A DNA stretch of 64,000 nucleotides, taken from the NCBI GenBank assembly GCA_016873295.1, contig VGXM01000010.1, positions 1 to 64,000 on the forward strand, written 5' to 3'. Below the pieces are notes generated by a model. That model did no database searches. It was not told the origin of the DNA and saw only the letters and a list, made by a program, of their open reading frames with translations. Each line of letters begins with the position of its first letter. The stretch's first letter is position 1. Positions 1 to 10,143 of the stretch are shown piece by piece. Origin of the DNA: Phycisphaerae bacterium (GTDB lineage Bacteria > Planctomycetota > Phycisphaerae > Phycisphaerales > UBA1924). Position numbers and translations under genes: made by a program.

Positions 1-1
1 G

Positions 2-1141
<1,140 letters not shown>

Positions 1142-1177
1142 CACGCCGGCCCCTCCGGGCCGAGAAGGGTTCCGCCG

Positions 1178-1858
1178 ATGGCGACCATCGACACGAGAGG
1201 CGACCGGGAGAGCAAGCCCCTGTGGGCCCGCTACCGGCACGCGCCGCACTTCCGCTCCCGCGAGGAGGAGTTCGACGCCGTCAAGACCGGCTTCTGGCTC
1301 TTCCTCTCGACCGAAGTCCTGCTCTTCTCGGGGCTCTTCGTCGCCTACGCCATCTTCCGCATGCTCTACCCGGAGGCGTTCTACAACGGCTCGCGCTACC
1401 TCGACTGGAAGTGGGGGGGGCTCAACACCGTGCTCCTGCTGGTCTCCAGCTACACCATGGCCGCCGGGGTCGGCAACGCCCAGCGGGGCGAGAACCGCCG
1501 CATGATGGGCAACCTCGGGTTCACCGTCATCGCCGGCGCCGCCTTCATCGCGATCAAGCTCGCGTTCGAGTACGGCCCCAAGTGGGCCGAGGGCAAGAGG
1601 CCCGGCATCCTCTTCTCCTACCCCTTCGCCACCGACCCCCACGAGAACCTGTGGTGGAGCGTCTACTACTGCGCTACCGGGCTGCACGCACTCCACGTCC
1701 TCATCGGGATGGCCCTTATCGTCCGCGTCATGTGGTTCGGACGCAAGGGCGCCTACGGGCCGGGGCACTACACCGGCGTCGAGATCGCCGGCCTCTACTG
1801 GCACCTGGTCGACCTCATCTGGATCTTCCTCTTCCCCCTCCTGTACCTCATCCACTGA
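1178..1858 (+). CDS. ctaE: Cytochrome c oxidase subunit III
   Basis: This 226-residue hydrophobic protein has the N-terminal layout of haem-copper oxidase subunit III: a short polar head, then a helix containing TEVLLFSGLFVAY, and further helices ending in a W/L-rich C-terminal span (GLYWHLVDLIWIFLFPLLY). Subunit III stabilises the catalytic subunit and binds lipid. It starts 36 bp after ctaD and ends 22 bp before the subunit IV gene, consistent with co-transcription. Length is normal for bacterial forms with a five-helix core plus loops. Confidence 0.94.
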   Translation: MATIDTRGDRESKPLWARYRHAPHFRSREEEFDAVKTGFWLFLSTEVLLFSGLFVAYAIFRMLYPEAFYNGSRYLDWKWGGLNTVLLLVSSYTMAAGVGNAQRGENRRMMGNLGFTVIAGAAFIAIKLAFEYGPKWAEGKRPGILFSYPFATDPHENLWWSVYYCATGLHALHVLIGMALIVRVMWFGRKGAYGPGHYTGVEIAGLYWHLVDLIWIFLFPLLYLIH

Positions 1859-1880
1859 ACCGCCCGGCACGGAGCCGAAC

Positions 1881-2564
1881 ATGTCCGCGACCCACCTCCC
1901 CCTCGACCCCTCCGATCCCACCGATCCGCACCACGAGCACGCCCACGCCCACACGATCGTGCCCGTGCTCACGCTGCGCCTGATCCTCGCCGTCCTCCTG
2001 GTCTTCACCGCCCTCACCATCGGGGCGGCCCAGCTGGAGCTCTGGGCCCACAACTACTTCGACATCGAGCTCCCGCGATGGATCAACGTCGTGGGCGTCC
2101 TCACCATCGCCACCATCAAGGGCCTGCTCGTGATGGGCTACTTCATGCAGCTCAAGTTCGACAACCCCATCAACTCCATCATCATGGCCTTCACCTTTCT
2201 GGCCTTCGCCCTCTTCCTGGGCTTCACGGGCCTGGACATGGTCAACCGCGACAGGATCTACGCCTACAAGGCCGTGCTGGTCACCGGGGGGGGCACCGGC
2301 GTGGGGATGAGGCGATTCGGGGAGGAGCAGATCGAGGGGCCCATCGTCATCCACGAGCGCGACAAGAAGATCGCGGAGATCGGCAAGGAGGCCTACGACG
2401 CCCGCAAGGCCGAACTGCACGAGAAGTACCACGGGCACGCCCCGCCCCGCGATGCGACCTCCTCCGCCAACGTCAGCCGCCCGCGCCCGGGCCTGACCCC
2501 GGGGCTCTTCGACGCCGAGGCCCCCGCGGACGGCGCCCACGACCCGCACAAGGCCGGGCATTGA
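1881..2564 (+). CDS. ctaF: Cytochrome c oxidase subunit IV (caa3/CtaF type) with long polar tail
   Basis: The protein has 227 residues. A His-rich N-terminus (HHEHAHAHTI) precedes three predicted membrane helices: about residues 28-50, 65-85 and 93-113, the second containing the KGLLVMGYFMQLKF stretch typical of prokaryotic COX4. Residues 115-227 form a hydrophilic tail not found in ordinary CtaF (about 110 residues), so roughly half the protein is an extension of unknown role. It lies in the oxidase operon between ctaE and an unknown membrane protein. Confidence 0.85.
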   Translation: MSATHLPLDPSDPTDPHHEHAHAHTIVPVLTLRLILAVLLVFTALTIGAAQLELWAHNYFDIELPRWINVVGVLTIATIKGLLVMGYFMQLKFDNPINSIIMAFTFLAFALFLGFTGLDMVNRDRIYAYKAVLVTGGGTGVGMRRFGEEQIEGPIVIHERDKKIAEIGKEAYDARKAELHEKYHGHAPPRDATSSANVSRPRPGLTPGLFDAEAPADGAHDPHKAGH

Positions 2565-2577
2565 GCCCCGCGATCCG

Positions 2578-3375
2578 ATGAACCGGGGCCGAGCCATCGC
2601 CTGGGCCGCCGCCGGGCTGTCCCTGGCGGTGCTGCTCACCAGCGGGGTGGGCATGGCCCGTCGCATCGCGGCCCACAACCGCCGCGAGCCCCCCAAGGTC
2701 TGGGCCTTCCAGCCAGTGGGCGAGCGGGTGTTCACGTACGCCCAGCGCCCGGTCTCCCTCACCGACGGGCACGACGAGCGTGGCGATTGGCTCCTGCTCC
2801 GCTACGGCGAGGAGGAGCGCCGCCTCCGCGTCACCATCCCGGGCAACCCCAACCTCCCGGGGCTCCTGCCGCACCAGGACTGGATGCGCGTGCTCCGATT
2901 CGCCGAGTCCTCCGGCGTGAGCATCGGGGAGCTCCAGCGGCGGATCACCTCGGGGCAGGAGCGCGACCGCCTCGTGCTGATCACCCGCACGCCCATGCCC
3001 GGCTCCGACCCCGAGACCTACGGCGCCGTCAACAAGAAGGGCTGGACCTTCGGCTTCTACGAGCTGACGCCCGACGGCCGCATCGAGCACCAGCAGCTTG
3101 GATTCCCCTCGCGCCCCCGCCCGAGCCTCACCCGGGCCGTCAGGGGCCAGCCCGCCAAACAGCCCTCGCGCCCGGTGATCCAGGAGGGCACCTGGCAGTA
3201 CCAGGCCGCCATGCAAGTCATGCCCACGGGGCATGGCCCGGCGACCCAGGGTTTCCGCAACGACGCCCTCGCCGCCGCCGGGTGGACCCTCCCCGCCGCC
3301 AGCCTGAGCTTCCTGGCCCTCATCGCCTCGCTGGCGGTCGCCATCGCGCCACCGCGGCGGCGCCCCGGCGCCTGA
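2578..3375 (+). CDS. Unknown membrane protein, last gene of oxidase operon
   Basis: I do not recognise this 265-residue protein. It has an N-terminal signal-anchor helix (about residues 7-27), a soluble middle with a repeated R-L-x-V-T/I pattern, and one C-terminal helix (about 237-257) followed by an Arg-rich end. This two-anchor layout puts the middle domain outside the cytoplasm. It begins 13 bp after ctaF, so it probably belongs to the oxidase operon and may assist assembly, but nothing in the sequence proves that. Confidence 0.75.
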   Translation: MNRGRAIAWAAAGLSLAVLLTSGVGMARRIAAHNRREPPKVWAFQPVGERVFTYAQRPVSLTDGHDERGDWLLLRYGEEERRLRVTIPGNPNLPGLLPHQDWMRVLRFAESSGVSIGELQRRITSGQERDRLVLITRTPMPGSDPETYGAVNKKGWTFGFYELTPDGRIEHQQLGFPSRPRPSLTRAVRGQPAKQPSRPVIQEGTWQYQAAMQVMPTGHGPATQGFRNDALAAAGWTLPAASLSFLALIASLAVAIAPPRRRPGA

Positions 3376-3402
3376 CGGGCGCCCCGCGCCCGGCCCGCGG
3401 GG

Positions 3403-4977
3403 CTACAGGCGGCTCGCCGCCAGGCTCGCCAGCTCGCTCCGCTCCGCCTTGGTGAGCGTGACGTGCCCGAACAGGCGCACGCCCTTCATCTTCTCCGTCG
3501 CGTACGACAGCCCGTTGGACGACTGGTCCAGGTACGGGTTGTCGATCTGCCCGATGTCGCCCGTCAGCACCAGCTTGGTCCCCTCGCCCACGCGGCTGGC
3601 GATGGTCTTGACCTCGTGCGGCGTGAGGTTCTGGGCCTCGTCCACGATGATGAACTGGTGCGGGATGCTCCGCCCGCGGATGTACGTCAGGGGCTCCAGC
3701 ACCAGCTTCCCGTCCGCCATCAGCTTCTGCACGCGCTGCTCCGTCGAGTGGCTCTCGGCGGCGACCGCGTGGGCCCCGCGCGTGCTCAGGAGGTAGCTGA
3801 GGTTGTCGAAGATGGGCTGCATCCACGCCGTCAGCTTCTCGTCCTTGTCCCCCGGCAGGTACCCGATGTCCCGCCCCAGGGGCATGATGGGGCGGGCGAC
3901 CAGCAGCTTGTCGTACCGCTCCTCGTTGAAGACCTTGGCCATCCCCGCCGCCAGCGCCAGCAGCGTCTTGCCCGTCCCCGCCGAGCCCAGCAGCGTGACG
4001 AACTTCACCTCGTCGTCCAGCAGCATGTCCAGGGCCATCGTCTGCTGCAGGTTGCGCGCCAGGATGCCGAACACGGGCTTGCGCGGCCCGGTGACGGGGA
4101 TCAGGTGGTCGGTGTCGTTGAGGCGCCGGGCCAGCCCCGTGTGCCCCTCGTCGGCGCGGTCGATCAGCACGACGTACTGGTTGGGCAGGAGCTCGTGGGT
4201 GAACGTCTCGCCGTCCTCGGTCTTCTCGGTGAGACAGCCCTCGAGCCGGGCCGCTTCGAGCAGGCGGTCGTGGTAGAGGTCGTCGATGGCGCCGGCGTCG
4301 CAGTCCACGCGGATCCACCCGGTGTAGAGACGATCCGCGTCGACCTTCTGGTTCTCGAAGTCCTCGGTGCGGATCCCCAGCGAGTCGCTCTTGATGCGGG
4401 CCGAGAGGTCCTTGGAGACGAAGACGGCGGGCATGCCCTGGCGCTTGAGGTTCCACGCCGCCGCGATGATGCGGTTGTCGGGCGTGTCCTCCCCGATCGC
4501 GGGCGGGCGCTCGTAGTGCCCGACGTCGATGCGGATCCGCCCCGTCTTGCCGTTGGGACCCACGCCCGCGGCGGCGTTGACCCGCGGGCTGAACCGCCCC
4601 CACTCCACGCCCTCGGTGAGCCGGCCCTGGGCCCGCAGGCGGTCGAGGTTGCGGATGCACGCCCGCGCGTTGCGCCCGATGTCGTCCTCGCTCCGCTTGA
4701 GCTTGTCCAGCTCCTCGATCACCATGTAGGGGATCACCACCTCGTGCTCCTTGAAGACAAAGAGCGCGTTGGGGTTGTGCAGCAGCACGTTGGTGTCGAG
4801 CACGAAGTGCTTCACGCCCTCCTCGTCGGCGGCCCGGGCGTGCATGCCGGGGCTTTCCGACTCGCGCGGGGAGGGGTGGGCGCGCACGATGCCGCCGGCC
4901 TGCGGGCGCCTCGGCTCGCTCGCTCGATCGCCGGAGCCGGGGACGCCGTGGCCGACGCGGGGTGTGGCCTTGGTCAT
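3403..4977 (-). CDS. PIN domain-PhoH family ATPase
   Basis: The protein has two parts. A PIN nuclease-like domain begins with KHFVLDTNVLLHNPNAL, followed by conserved acidic residues (VIEELDKLK; TPDNRIIAAAW). A PhoH P-loop ATPase domain has Walker A GSAGTGKTLLALAAG, Walker B FIIVDEAQNLTPHE and the downstream TGDIGQIDNPYLD motif. This is the YlaK/PhoH2-like architecture, usually linked to RNA cleavage and unwinding. I placed the start at 4977 because an AAGGAG sequence lies 12 nt upstream; an in-frame ATG at 5001 would put that AAGGAG inside the coding region. Length is about 524 residues, normal for the fusion family. Confidence 0.93.
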   Translation of the reverse strand: MTKATPRVGHGVPGSGDRASEPRRPQAGGIVRAHPSPRESESPGMHARAADEEGVKHFVLDTNVLLHNPNALFVFKEHEVVIPYMVIEELDKLKRSEDDIGRNARACIRNLDRLRAQGRLTEGVEWGRFSPRVNAAAGVGPNGKTGRIRIDVGHYERPPAIGEDTPDNRIIAAAWNLKRQGMPAVFVSKDLSARIKSDSLGIRTEDFENQKVDADRLYTGWIRVDCDAGAIDDLYHDRLLEAARLEGCLTEKTEDGETFTHELLPNQYVVLIDRADEGHTGLARRLNDTDHLIPVTGPRKPVFGILARNLQQTMALDMLLDDEVKFVTLLGSAGTGKTLLALAAGMAKVFNEERYDKLLVARPIMPLGRDIGYLPGDKDEKLTAWMQPIFDNLSYLLSTRGAHAVAAESHSTEQRVQKLMADGKLVLEPLTYIRGRSIPHQFIIVDEAQNLTPHEVKTIASRVGEGTKLVLTGDIGQIDNPYLDQSSNGLSYATEKMKGVRLFGHVTLTKAERSELASLAASRL

Positions 4978-5173
4978 GTGGGTGGATCGCTCCTTCGACA
5001 TCGACGCCGCGGCTCCGCCGCGGGTTCTCCCTCCGGGCCCCGAGGGGCGGGCCCGGGGACGCGCCCCCTACAGATTCGGGCCGCGACCCCGTTCGAGTTT
5101 ACGGAGTTCGGGGGCGTTCAGATCTGTCCGGGGCCCAGGAACCGTGGCGGCGGCGCCCGGGGGCGGCCGGGGA

Positions 5174-5731
5174 TTATCCGGACTCGCTCTCGTCCGGATG
5201 CCCCGCCAGAAGCAGCAGCCCGTGCCGCAGCCTCAGGCCCGCCATCGTGACGACCTTCAACTCCAGCTTGCAGGGGGGAGCCGACAGGGTGTGGAGCTCG
5301 AACGTCAGGCTCTGCCCCTTGGGCTCGGACCGGGCGGCGCGGGGCACGCCGGAACGCGGCCGCCGGGGCGGGCGGGGGGGCCCGCAGAGCACCTCGACGA
5401 ACTCGATCGGCTCGTCAAGCCGGACGCCCCGCCCGTCGGGCGCGATCCCCGACGCCCGGGCCCTCAGGAGCATCACGCGCCGGTCGCTCAGGATCATCAG
5501 CGAGCGCTCGCCGCCGGCGGCGAGGCTGAGGATGATCGCGGCCGGGTGACCGATGCCCGGGACTATCGACAGCCCGATCTGGACCGCGGCTTGCGACGCC
5601 GTCGTCGGCGGCCCCACGATCCCCCACCCGATCAACCGCTCGCCGGGCAGGCGGCGGGAGCGCCACAGGCGGCGGAGGCCGATCGGGCCGTAGCTGGCGT
5701 ACTGGAAGCGGGGTCGGCACACGAGGGGCAT
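5174..5731 (-). CDS. Unknown protein, possible PH-like domain
   Basis: A 185-residue protein that I do not recognise. It contains alternating beta-like and hydrophobic segments (IVPGIGHPAAIILSLAAGG, then SLMILSDRRVMLLRARAS) and ends with LTFELHTLS and LELKVVTMAGL segments. The 'h-h-S-D-R-R-V-h-L-h-R' pattern resembles bacterial PH-like domains, but I would not assign it on that alone. The start at 5731 (MPLVCRPRF) is preferred because codons upstream of it are Gly/Pro-rich and unlike the rest. It is followed on the same strand by the PhoH gene about 200 bp downstream. Confidence 0.7.
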   Translation of the reverse strand: MPLVCRPRFQYASYGPIGLRRLWRSRRLPGERLIGWGIVGPPTTASQAAVQIGLSIVPGIGHPAAIILSLAAGGERSLMILSDRRVMLLRARASGIAPDGRGVRLDEPIEFVEVLCGPPRPPRRPRSGVPRAARSEPKGQSLTFELHTLSAPPCKLELKVVTMAGLRLRHGLLLLAGHPDESESG

Positions 5732-5768
5732 CGTTGGAGGGCCCCCGGGTGCCCGCACAGGCCCGGCT

Positions 5769-5774
5769 TACACT
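5769..5774 (+). promoter_or_regulatory. Candidate -10 box (TACACT) for 74-residue protein gene
   Basis: A TANNNT hexamer lies 9 nt before the ATG at 5784. Transcription beginning the usual distance downstream would start almost at the start codon, giving a leaderless or near-leaderless mRNA. No -35 match was seen. Confidence 0.4.
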
Positions 5775-5783
5775 GGCGCGGGC

Positions 5784-6008
5784 ATGGCGTGGCGCGACTG
5801 GCTCAACGACGACGGCATCCAAGGCGCGATCGCCCGGTGGGCGCACTCGCAATGGCTGACGCGGGCCCTGGCGGGCGAGCGGGGATACCCACGCATCCCC
5901 ACCCGGCGGGTCGCTGACGGCGGGTGGTCCGAGTTCATGAGCACCCCCGAAGGCCGCCGTTTCGCCGAGAACTGGTGGGCCTCCACCCTCGCTCAGGTCG
6001 ATGACTGA
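5784..6008 (+). CDS. Small unknown protein, 74 residues
   Basis: A small soluble protein rich in Trp and Arg (MAWRDWLNDD ... ENWWASTLAQVDD). It has no membrane segment and no motif I recognise. I accept it as a gene because it starts with ATG just after a TACACT box, keeps a normal residue composition throughout, and fills the gap between a divergent gene and the gene at 6074. Function unknown. Confidence 0.6.
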   Translation: MAWRDWLNDDGIQGAIARWAHSQWLTRALAGERGYPRIPTRRVADGGWSEFMSTPEGRRFAENWWASTLAQVDD

Positions 6009-6073
6009 GGGCACCGCGTGGGCCGGGTCGCGTTCCGCCGCCCCCGCCTCCCGAACCGCTTGGAGACGCATCC

Positions 6074-6955
6074 GTGACCGAGCCCGCCGCGCCCGCCCCC
6101 GACCAGCCCGCCGTTCGCGCCCCGCTCATGCGGCGCTGGGCCCTGAAGATGGGCGTGTTCCTCGTCGTGCTCGTCGGGTTCGGCGGATGGGCGCTCTACG
6201 ACGCCGCCGTCCTGTACCCCGCCCGCCAGCGCGAGGTCGCCAGCTTCCTGGAGTACGACTACCTCCAGGCCCTCCACCAGGCGGGCGGCGCCCGCCTGGA
6301 TTCGGCGGGTGTCGCCGATCCCGCCGCCGAGTTCCAGCGCCTCGCCGCCCTCCGCCGCGAGACCGGATCGCTCGGGCCCATCGATAACGCCCGGTACAAG
6401 TGGCTCGAGGCCCTCGCGATCATCAACGCGCTCGACGCCCAGCGCCATACCGCCATCCCCCGCGAGGGCGTTCCCGACGCCCGTGCCCGCCGCAACGAGC
6501 TGGCGCAGCGCTGGACCGTCGCCTCCGGCGAACAGCGCAAGAGCCCCAAGCCCCTCACCCGGTGGGACATCCCCTCCCAGTGGCTCATCTTGGTCGCCTG
6601 CTGGGCCGCCGCGGGCTACATGGCCCTCCTCATCGTCCGCACCGCCGGGCGGAAGTACACCTGGGACCCCACGCGGCAGCGCCTCACCCTCCCCGACGGC
6701 TCCAGCCTCGTGCCCGCCGATCTCGACGACGTCGACAAGCGCAAGTGGGACAAGTTCCTCGTCTTTCTCAAGGTCAAGCCGGGGCACGAGACGCTCGGCG
6801 GCAAGGAGGTCCGCCTGGACCTCTACCGCCACGACCGGCTCGAATCCTGGGTCCTGGAGATGGAGCGAGCGGCCTTCCCGGACCGGGCCGAGAAGCCCGC
6901 GGAGCCGGCCCCCGGCGAGGGAAAGGCCGACGCCCAGCCTCCGAACAATGGGTGA
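6074..6955 (+). CDS. Unknown membrane protein with two helices
   Basis: A 293-residue protein with a GTG start. It has a Pro/Ala N-terminus, one helix at about residues 23-42, a polar region of about 130 residues, a second helix at about 175-195 (ILVACWAAAGYMALLIV), and a cytoplasmic domain ending in a Glu/Pro/Ala tail. The post-helix part (YTWDPTRQRLTLPDGSSL) resembles a small beta domain. I do not recognise the family. The downstream DUF456 gene begins 33 bp later, so the two are probably co-transcribed. Confidence 0.75.
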   Translation: MTEPAAPAPDQPAVRAPLMRRWALKMGVFLVVLVGFGGWALYDAAVLYPARQREVASFLEYDYLQALHQAGGARLDSAGVADPAAEFQRLAALRRETGSLGPIDNARYKWLEALAIINALDAQRHTAIPREGVPDARARRNELAQRWTVASGEQRKSPKPLTRWDIPSQWLILVACWAAAGYMALLIVRTAGRKYTWDPTRQRLTLPDGSSLVPADLDDVDKRKWDKFLVFLKVKPGHETLGGKEVRLDLYRHDRLESWVLEMERAAFPDRAEKPAEPAPGEGKADAQPPNNG

Positions 6956-6988
6956 GGCGGGCGTGCCGTCGCGCCGCGCCGACCCCGC

Positions 6989-7492
6989 ATGACGACCGCT
7001 CTGGGCATCGCGCTGGTCCTGGTCTGCCTCGTCGGCGTGGCGCTGACGGTGCTCACCCTCCCCGGCACGTGGCTGATGCTCGCCGCGGCCCTCGCCCTCC
7101 AGCTCTACGACCCCGAGACCTTCTCGTGGTGGACGCTCGCCGCCGCCGCCTCACTGGTTGTGCTCGCCGAGCTCGTGGAGTTCATCGCCACCGCGGCCGG
7201 GGCCAGGCGTGGCGGTGGGAGCCACCGCGCGATGGTCGGCGCCATGCTCGGCTCCCTCGTCGGTGCCATTGCGGGCGCCCCGGTCCTGTTTCCCATCGGC
7301 TCGATCGCGGGCGGCGTCGTCGGCGCCGGCGCCGGGGCCGTTCTGGTCGAGCGGGCGCTGGTGCGGCGCACGTGGAAGGAGTCGGCCAGGGCCGGCGGCG
7401 GGGCCGCGGCGGGGCGGTTCGTCGCCACAGTCGCCAAGTCCGCCATCGCCGCGGTCGTCGCCGCGATCCTGAGCTTCGCCGTGTTCGCCTGA
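6989..7492 (+). CDS. DUF456 family membrane protein
   Basis: A 167-residue, strongly hydrophobic protein. It matches the DUF456 layout: an N-terminal helix pair, a short acidic linker (LAELVEFIATAAGARRGG), then Gly/Ala-rich helices with the typical GAMLGSLVGAIAGAP and GGVVGAGAGAVLVE stretches. DUF456 proteins are small integral membrane proteins without a settled function. It follows the gene at 6074 closely on the same strand. Confidence 0.85.
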   Translation: MTTALGIALVLVCLVGVALTVLTLPGTWLMLAAALALQLYDPETFSWWTLAAAASLVVLAELVEFIATAAGARRGGGSHRAMVGAMLGSLVGAIAGAPVLFPIGSIAGGVVGAGAGAVLVERALVRRTWKESARAGGGAAAGRFVATVAKSAIAAVVAAILSFAVFA

Positions 7493-7552
7493 CCCGCCCT
7501 CCGGGCCGCCCGCGAGACGCCGGCCCCCGGGCCCGCCGCCCGCGAATCGTCG

Positions 7553-7580
7553 TTGAAGTCGGCGCCGAATCCGCTATCGT
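7553..7580 (+). promoter_or_regulatory. Sigma70-like promoter for secreted DNRLRE protein
   Basis: TTGAAG at 7553-7558 and TATCGT at 7575-7580 are separated by 16 nt, about 45 bp upstream of the ATG at 7624. A purine-rich ribosome binding site (GAGGGAGCGGGG) lies directly before that start. Confidence 0.55.
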
Positions 7581-7623
7581 ACCTCCGGGGCGCCGCGTCT
7601 TGCGGCCGAGAGGGAGCGGGGCC

Positions 7624-8487
7624 ATGAAGCACGTCATCGCAGCGGTCGCGGTCGCCGCGGGCGCGCACGCCGCGTGCGGCGATTCCATCACCATCGTCGC
7701 CCATCGCGACAACACGCTGTACGAGAGCGCCGCCGGGGCGCTGAGCAACGGCCAGGGCGCTCACGTGTTCGCGGGCACCACCAGGCTCGGCGAGGTCCGC
7801 AGGGCCGTGCTGCGCTTCGACCTCGGGGGCATCCCCGCCGGATCCACGATCGAATCGGCCCGCCTGGTCCTCACGATGGACCGGACCGGCACCCCCGGCG
7901 CGGGTTTCGCCCTGCATCGGCTCCTCGCCGACTGGGGCGAGGGCGCCTCCAACGCGGGAGACCCCGGAGGCCTCGGGGCCGCGGCGGCGCCGGGCGACGC
8001 GACCTGGCTCCACCGCTCGTTCAGCGACGTGTTCTGGACCATCGCGGGGGGCGACTTCGCCGCCGCCCCGAGCGCGTCGGCGTCGGTCGGCGCGCTCGGT
8101 CCTGTCCAGTGGGGACCGGCGGTCGCCATGACCCTCGACACGCAGGCCTGGCTCGACAACCCGGCGCAGAACCACGGCTGGCTCGTCAAGGCCGCCGACG
8201 AGTCCCTCGCCAACGCCAAGCGGTTCCATTCGCGCGAGTCCATCCTCGCCGATGGCTGGCCCCGCCTCATCGTCGAGTTCACGCCGCCGCCCCCGTGCCC
8301 CGGGCAGGGGCCGGGCGCCTGCGCCCCGGCCGATTGGAACGAGGACGGCGTCGTCGACTTCAACGACCTCCTCGAGTTCCTCAACGCCTTCAACGCCGCG
8401 GATCCGTGCGCCGACCTCAACGCCGACGGCGTGGTCGACTTCAACGACTTCCTCGGCTACCTCAACCTGTTCAACCTCGGCTGCTGA
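7624..8487 (+). CDS. Secreted DNRLRE-domain protein with dockerin-like C-terminus
   Basis: A 287-residue exported protein. A signal peptide (about residues 1-19, ending AACGD) is followed by a beta-sandwich region of the DNRLRE type. Recognisable pieces are DNTLYESAAGALSNGQG, an RRAVLRFDL strand, IESARLVLTMD, and a late W-L-V-K-A segment with RFHSRES. The last 50 residues carry two EF-hand-like calcium loops, DWNEDGVVDFNDL and DLNADGVVDFNDF, spaced as in dockerin-like tails. Such tails are common in Phycisphaerae surface proteins. The gene ends 1 bp from a convergent gene. Confidence 0.88.
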   Translation: MKHVIAAVAVAAGAHAACGDSITIVAHRDNTLYESAAGALSNGQGAHVFAGTTRLGEVRRAVLRFDLGGIPAGSTIESARLVLTMDRTGTPGAGFALHRLLADWGEGASNAGDPGGLGAAAAPGDATWLHRSFSDVFWTIAGGDFAAAPSASASVGALGPVQWGPAVAMTLDTQAWLDNPAQNHGWLVKAADESLANAKRFHSRESILADGWPRLIVEFTPPPPCPGQGPGACAPADWNEDGVVDFNDLLEFLNAFNAADPCADLNADGVVDFNDFLGYLNLFNLGC

Positions 8488-8488
8488 C

Positions 8489-9322
8489 TCAGGAGTCCGA
8501 CGCCGGGCGCAGCGCGATCGCCAGCCCGATCGCCACCCCCGCGACCACCGCGGCGGCGACGACCCGCGCCGCCGTGCCCTTGGGCCCGCGGAGGGGGAGC
8601 CGGCCCGCGAGGAGCGCGGCAAGGGGGGCCCCCAGCAGCAGGGGGGCGTACCACGCGCCGCCCTCGCCCGACGAATACAGGAACCCCTGGAAGAGCGCCG
8701 CCTGCGTCACAAGCACGGGAGCGTCCACGCCGCCCCGCGCCAGCGAGAGCCTCGGGCGGATGATCCCGACGACCGCGGCCGCTCCCATGCACGCCGCCAC
8801 CGCCGTCGGCATCTGCGCGACCTTCAGCGAGTAGTACGCCAGCGCGACCACCTGCCCGCACGCCAGCGCGTACAGCATGAGCACGCCGGGCGCCTCCGCC
8901 CCGCGGGCCCGGGCCGCGAGGCGCTCGAACGCCCACCACGACGCCAGCGTGTGCGCCGTGAACGCCCCCAGCACCGGGGCGGCGCGGTCGATGGCCCACC
9001 CGTGCCGGATCTTCCCGCTGGTGCACGCCACGCCCACGCCCAGCACGACCAACGCCCGCAGCCCCCACAGAACCGCGCGCGGGCCCCGCCACCGCCACGC
9101 GACGAGCCCGAGCCCCGCCGCCGCCAGCGCCACCGCCGGCATCCAGTCCGCCGCCACGCGCGGCGCCACCAGCCCGCCCAGGAGCGCCGCGTGCACCCCG
9201 ACGTAGGCGATCAGGACCACGACGGGCGCGAGCCACAGGGGGCCCTCGTGCGGGTCATCGCCGCGGCGGCGCCACCAGCCCGCGAGCAGGGCCGCGCCCG
9301 CGAACACCGCGGGCGGAAGCAC
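8489..9322 (-). CDS. Unknown polytopic membrane protein
   Basis: A 277-residue protein that is mostly membrane helix (about eight predicted spans), ending with a short RPASDS tail. I do not recognise the family. The GTG at 9322 is the first usable start. The frame stays open for only 14 codons above it, and those codons (IQRILALG) look protein-like, so the true N-terminus may be slightly longer with a rarer start codon. The gene is tail-to-tail with the secreted protein gene and lies 53 bp downstream of yceI on the same strand. Confidence 0.75.
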   Translation of the reverse strand: MLPPAVFAGAALLAGWWRRRGDDPHEGPLWLAPVVVLIAYVGVHAALLGGLVAPRVAADWMPAVALAAAGLGLVAWRWRGPRAVLWGLRALVVLGVGVACTSGKIRHGWAIDRAAPVLGAFTAHTLASWWAFERLAARARGAEAPGVLMLYALACGQVVALAYYSLKVAQMPTAVAACMGAAAVVGIIRPRLSLARGGVDAPVLVTQAALFQGFLYSSGEGGAWYAPLLLGAPLAALLAGRLPLRGPKGTAARVVAAAVVAGVAIGLAIALRPASDS

Positions 9323-9375
9323 GCCCAGCGCCAGTATCCTTTGGATCGCAGGGTCGATCGATCACCCCCGAGCGT

Positions 9376-9996
9376 TCACTGGGCGCGGTTGCCCTCGATC
9401 CCGGCCATGATCCGCACCTCGTCGGAGAGCGCGCCGGGCCCGTAGCTCACGCCGAACTCGCCCCGCTTGATCGTGAAGCTCACGTCCAGCCCGCACATCA
9501 CGCCCCGACGGGCCGGGCCCAGCCCGGTCTGCTTCACCCGCGCCGTGATCGACCTGGTCGTCCCGCGGATCGTCAGGTCGCCCGCCACGTCGTACTCCAT
9601 CTCGCCCACCCTGGTGAACCCCGTGGCCTTGAAGGTGGCCTTGGGGTGCTCCTCGGCGGCGAAGAAGTCGGCGCTCCTGAGGTGCCGGTTCCGCCCCTCG
9701 CTGTTCGTGTCCACGCTCCCGGTGTCGATCGAGATGTCGATCGCGCTCTTGCCCGGGTCGTCGTGGTTGAGCAGGAAGGAGCCCGAGACGTCGTTGAAGC
9801 GTCCGTAGTAGGGGGCCCCGTTCGTGCGCTGCACGCGGAACACCACCGACGTGTGCACCCGGTCGACCGCGAAGGGCGCGTCCTCCGCCGCGGGCGCCGC
9901 CACCGCCGCCCGCGGGCTCCCCCAAGGCATCACCGCCGCCGCCCCGCCCATCAGCCCAAGCGCCACCGCTCCCACGCACATCGGACAGGTCTTCAT
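9376..9996 (-). CDS. YceI family lipocalin-like protein, exported
   Basis: A 206-residue protein. A signal peptide (about residues 1-34, with AAVAAPAAED at the likely cleavage region) is followed by the YceI fold: DRVHTSVVFRVQR, then GRFNDVSGSFLL, DISIDTGSVDTN, R...HLRSADFF, HPKATFKAT, and a C-terminal FTIKRGEFGV strand. YceI proteins bind isoprenoid-type lipids in the periplasm in some bacteria; the ligand here is not known. Start is ATG with GAGGGGATCTCC upstream. Length is as expected. Confidence 0.94.
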   Translation of the reverse strand: MKTCPMCVGAVALGLMGGAAAVMPWGSPRAAVAAPAAEDAPFAVDRVHTSVVFRVQRTNGAPYYGRFNDVSGSFLLNHDDPGKSAIDISIDTGSVDTNSEGRNRHLRSADFFAAEEHPKATFKATGFTRVGEMEYDVAGDLTIRGTTRSITARVKQTGLGPARRGVMCGLDVSFTIKRGEFGVSYGPGALSDEVRIMAGIEGNRAQ

Positions 9997-10143
9997 CGGA
10001 GATCCCCTCGTCGGCGCCGGGCCGGCGCCGGCGCGCCGGTCCCGAAGCCTGTTGCAACAAGAGTATGGGCCCGCCCCCGCCCGTCAATCCGCGGCCTCCC
10101 GTCCGCCCGCCGGTAGAATGCCGACCCCGAACGAGGACCAGCC

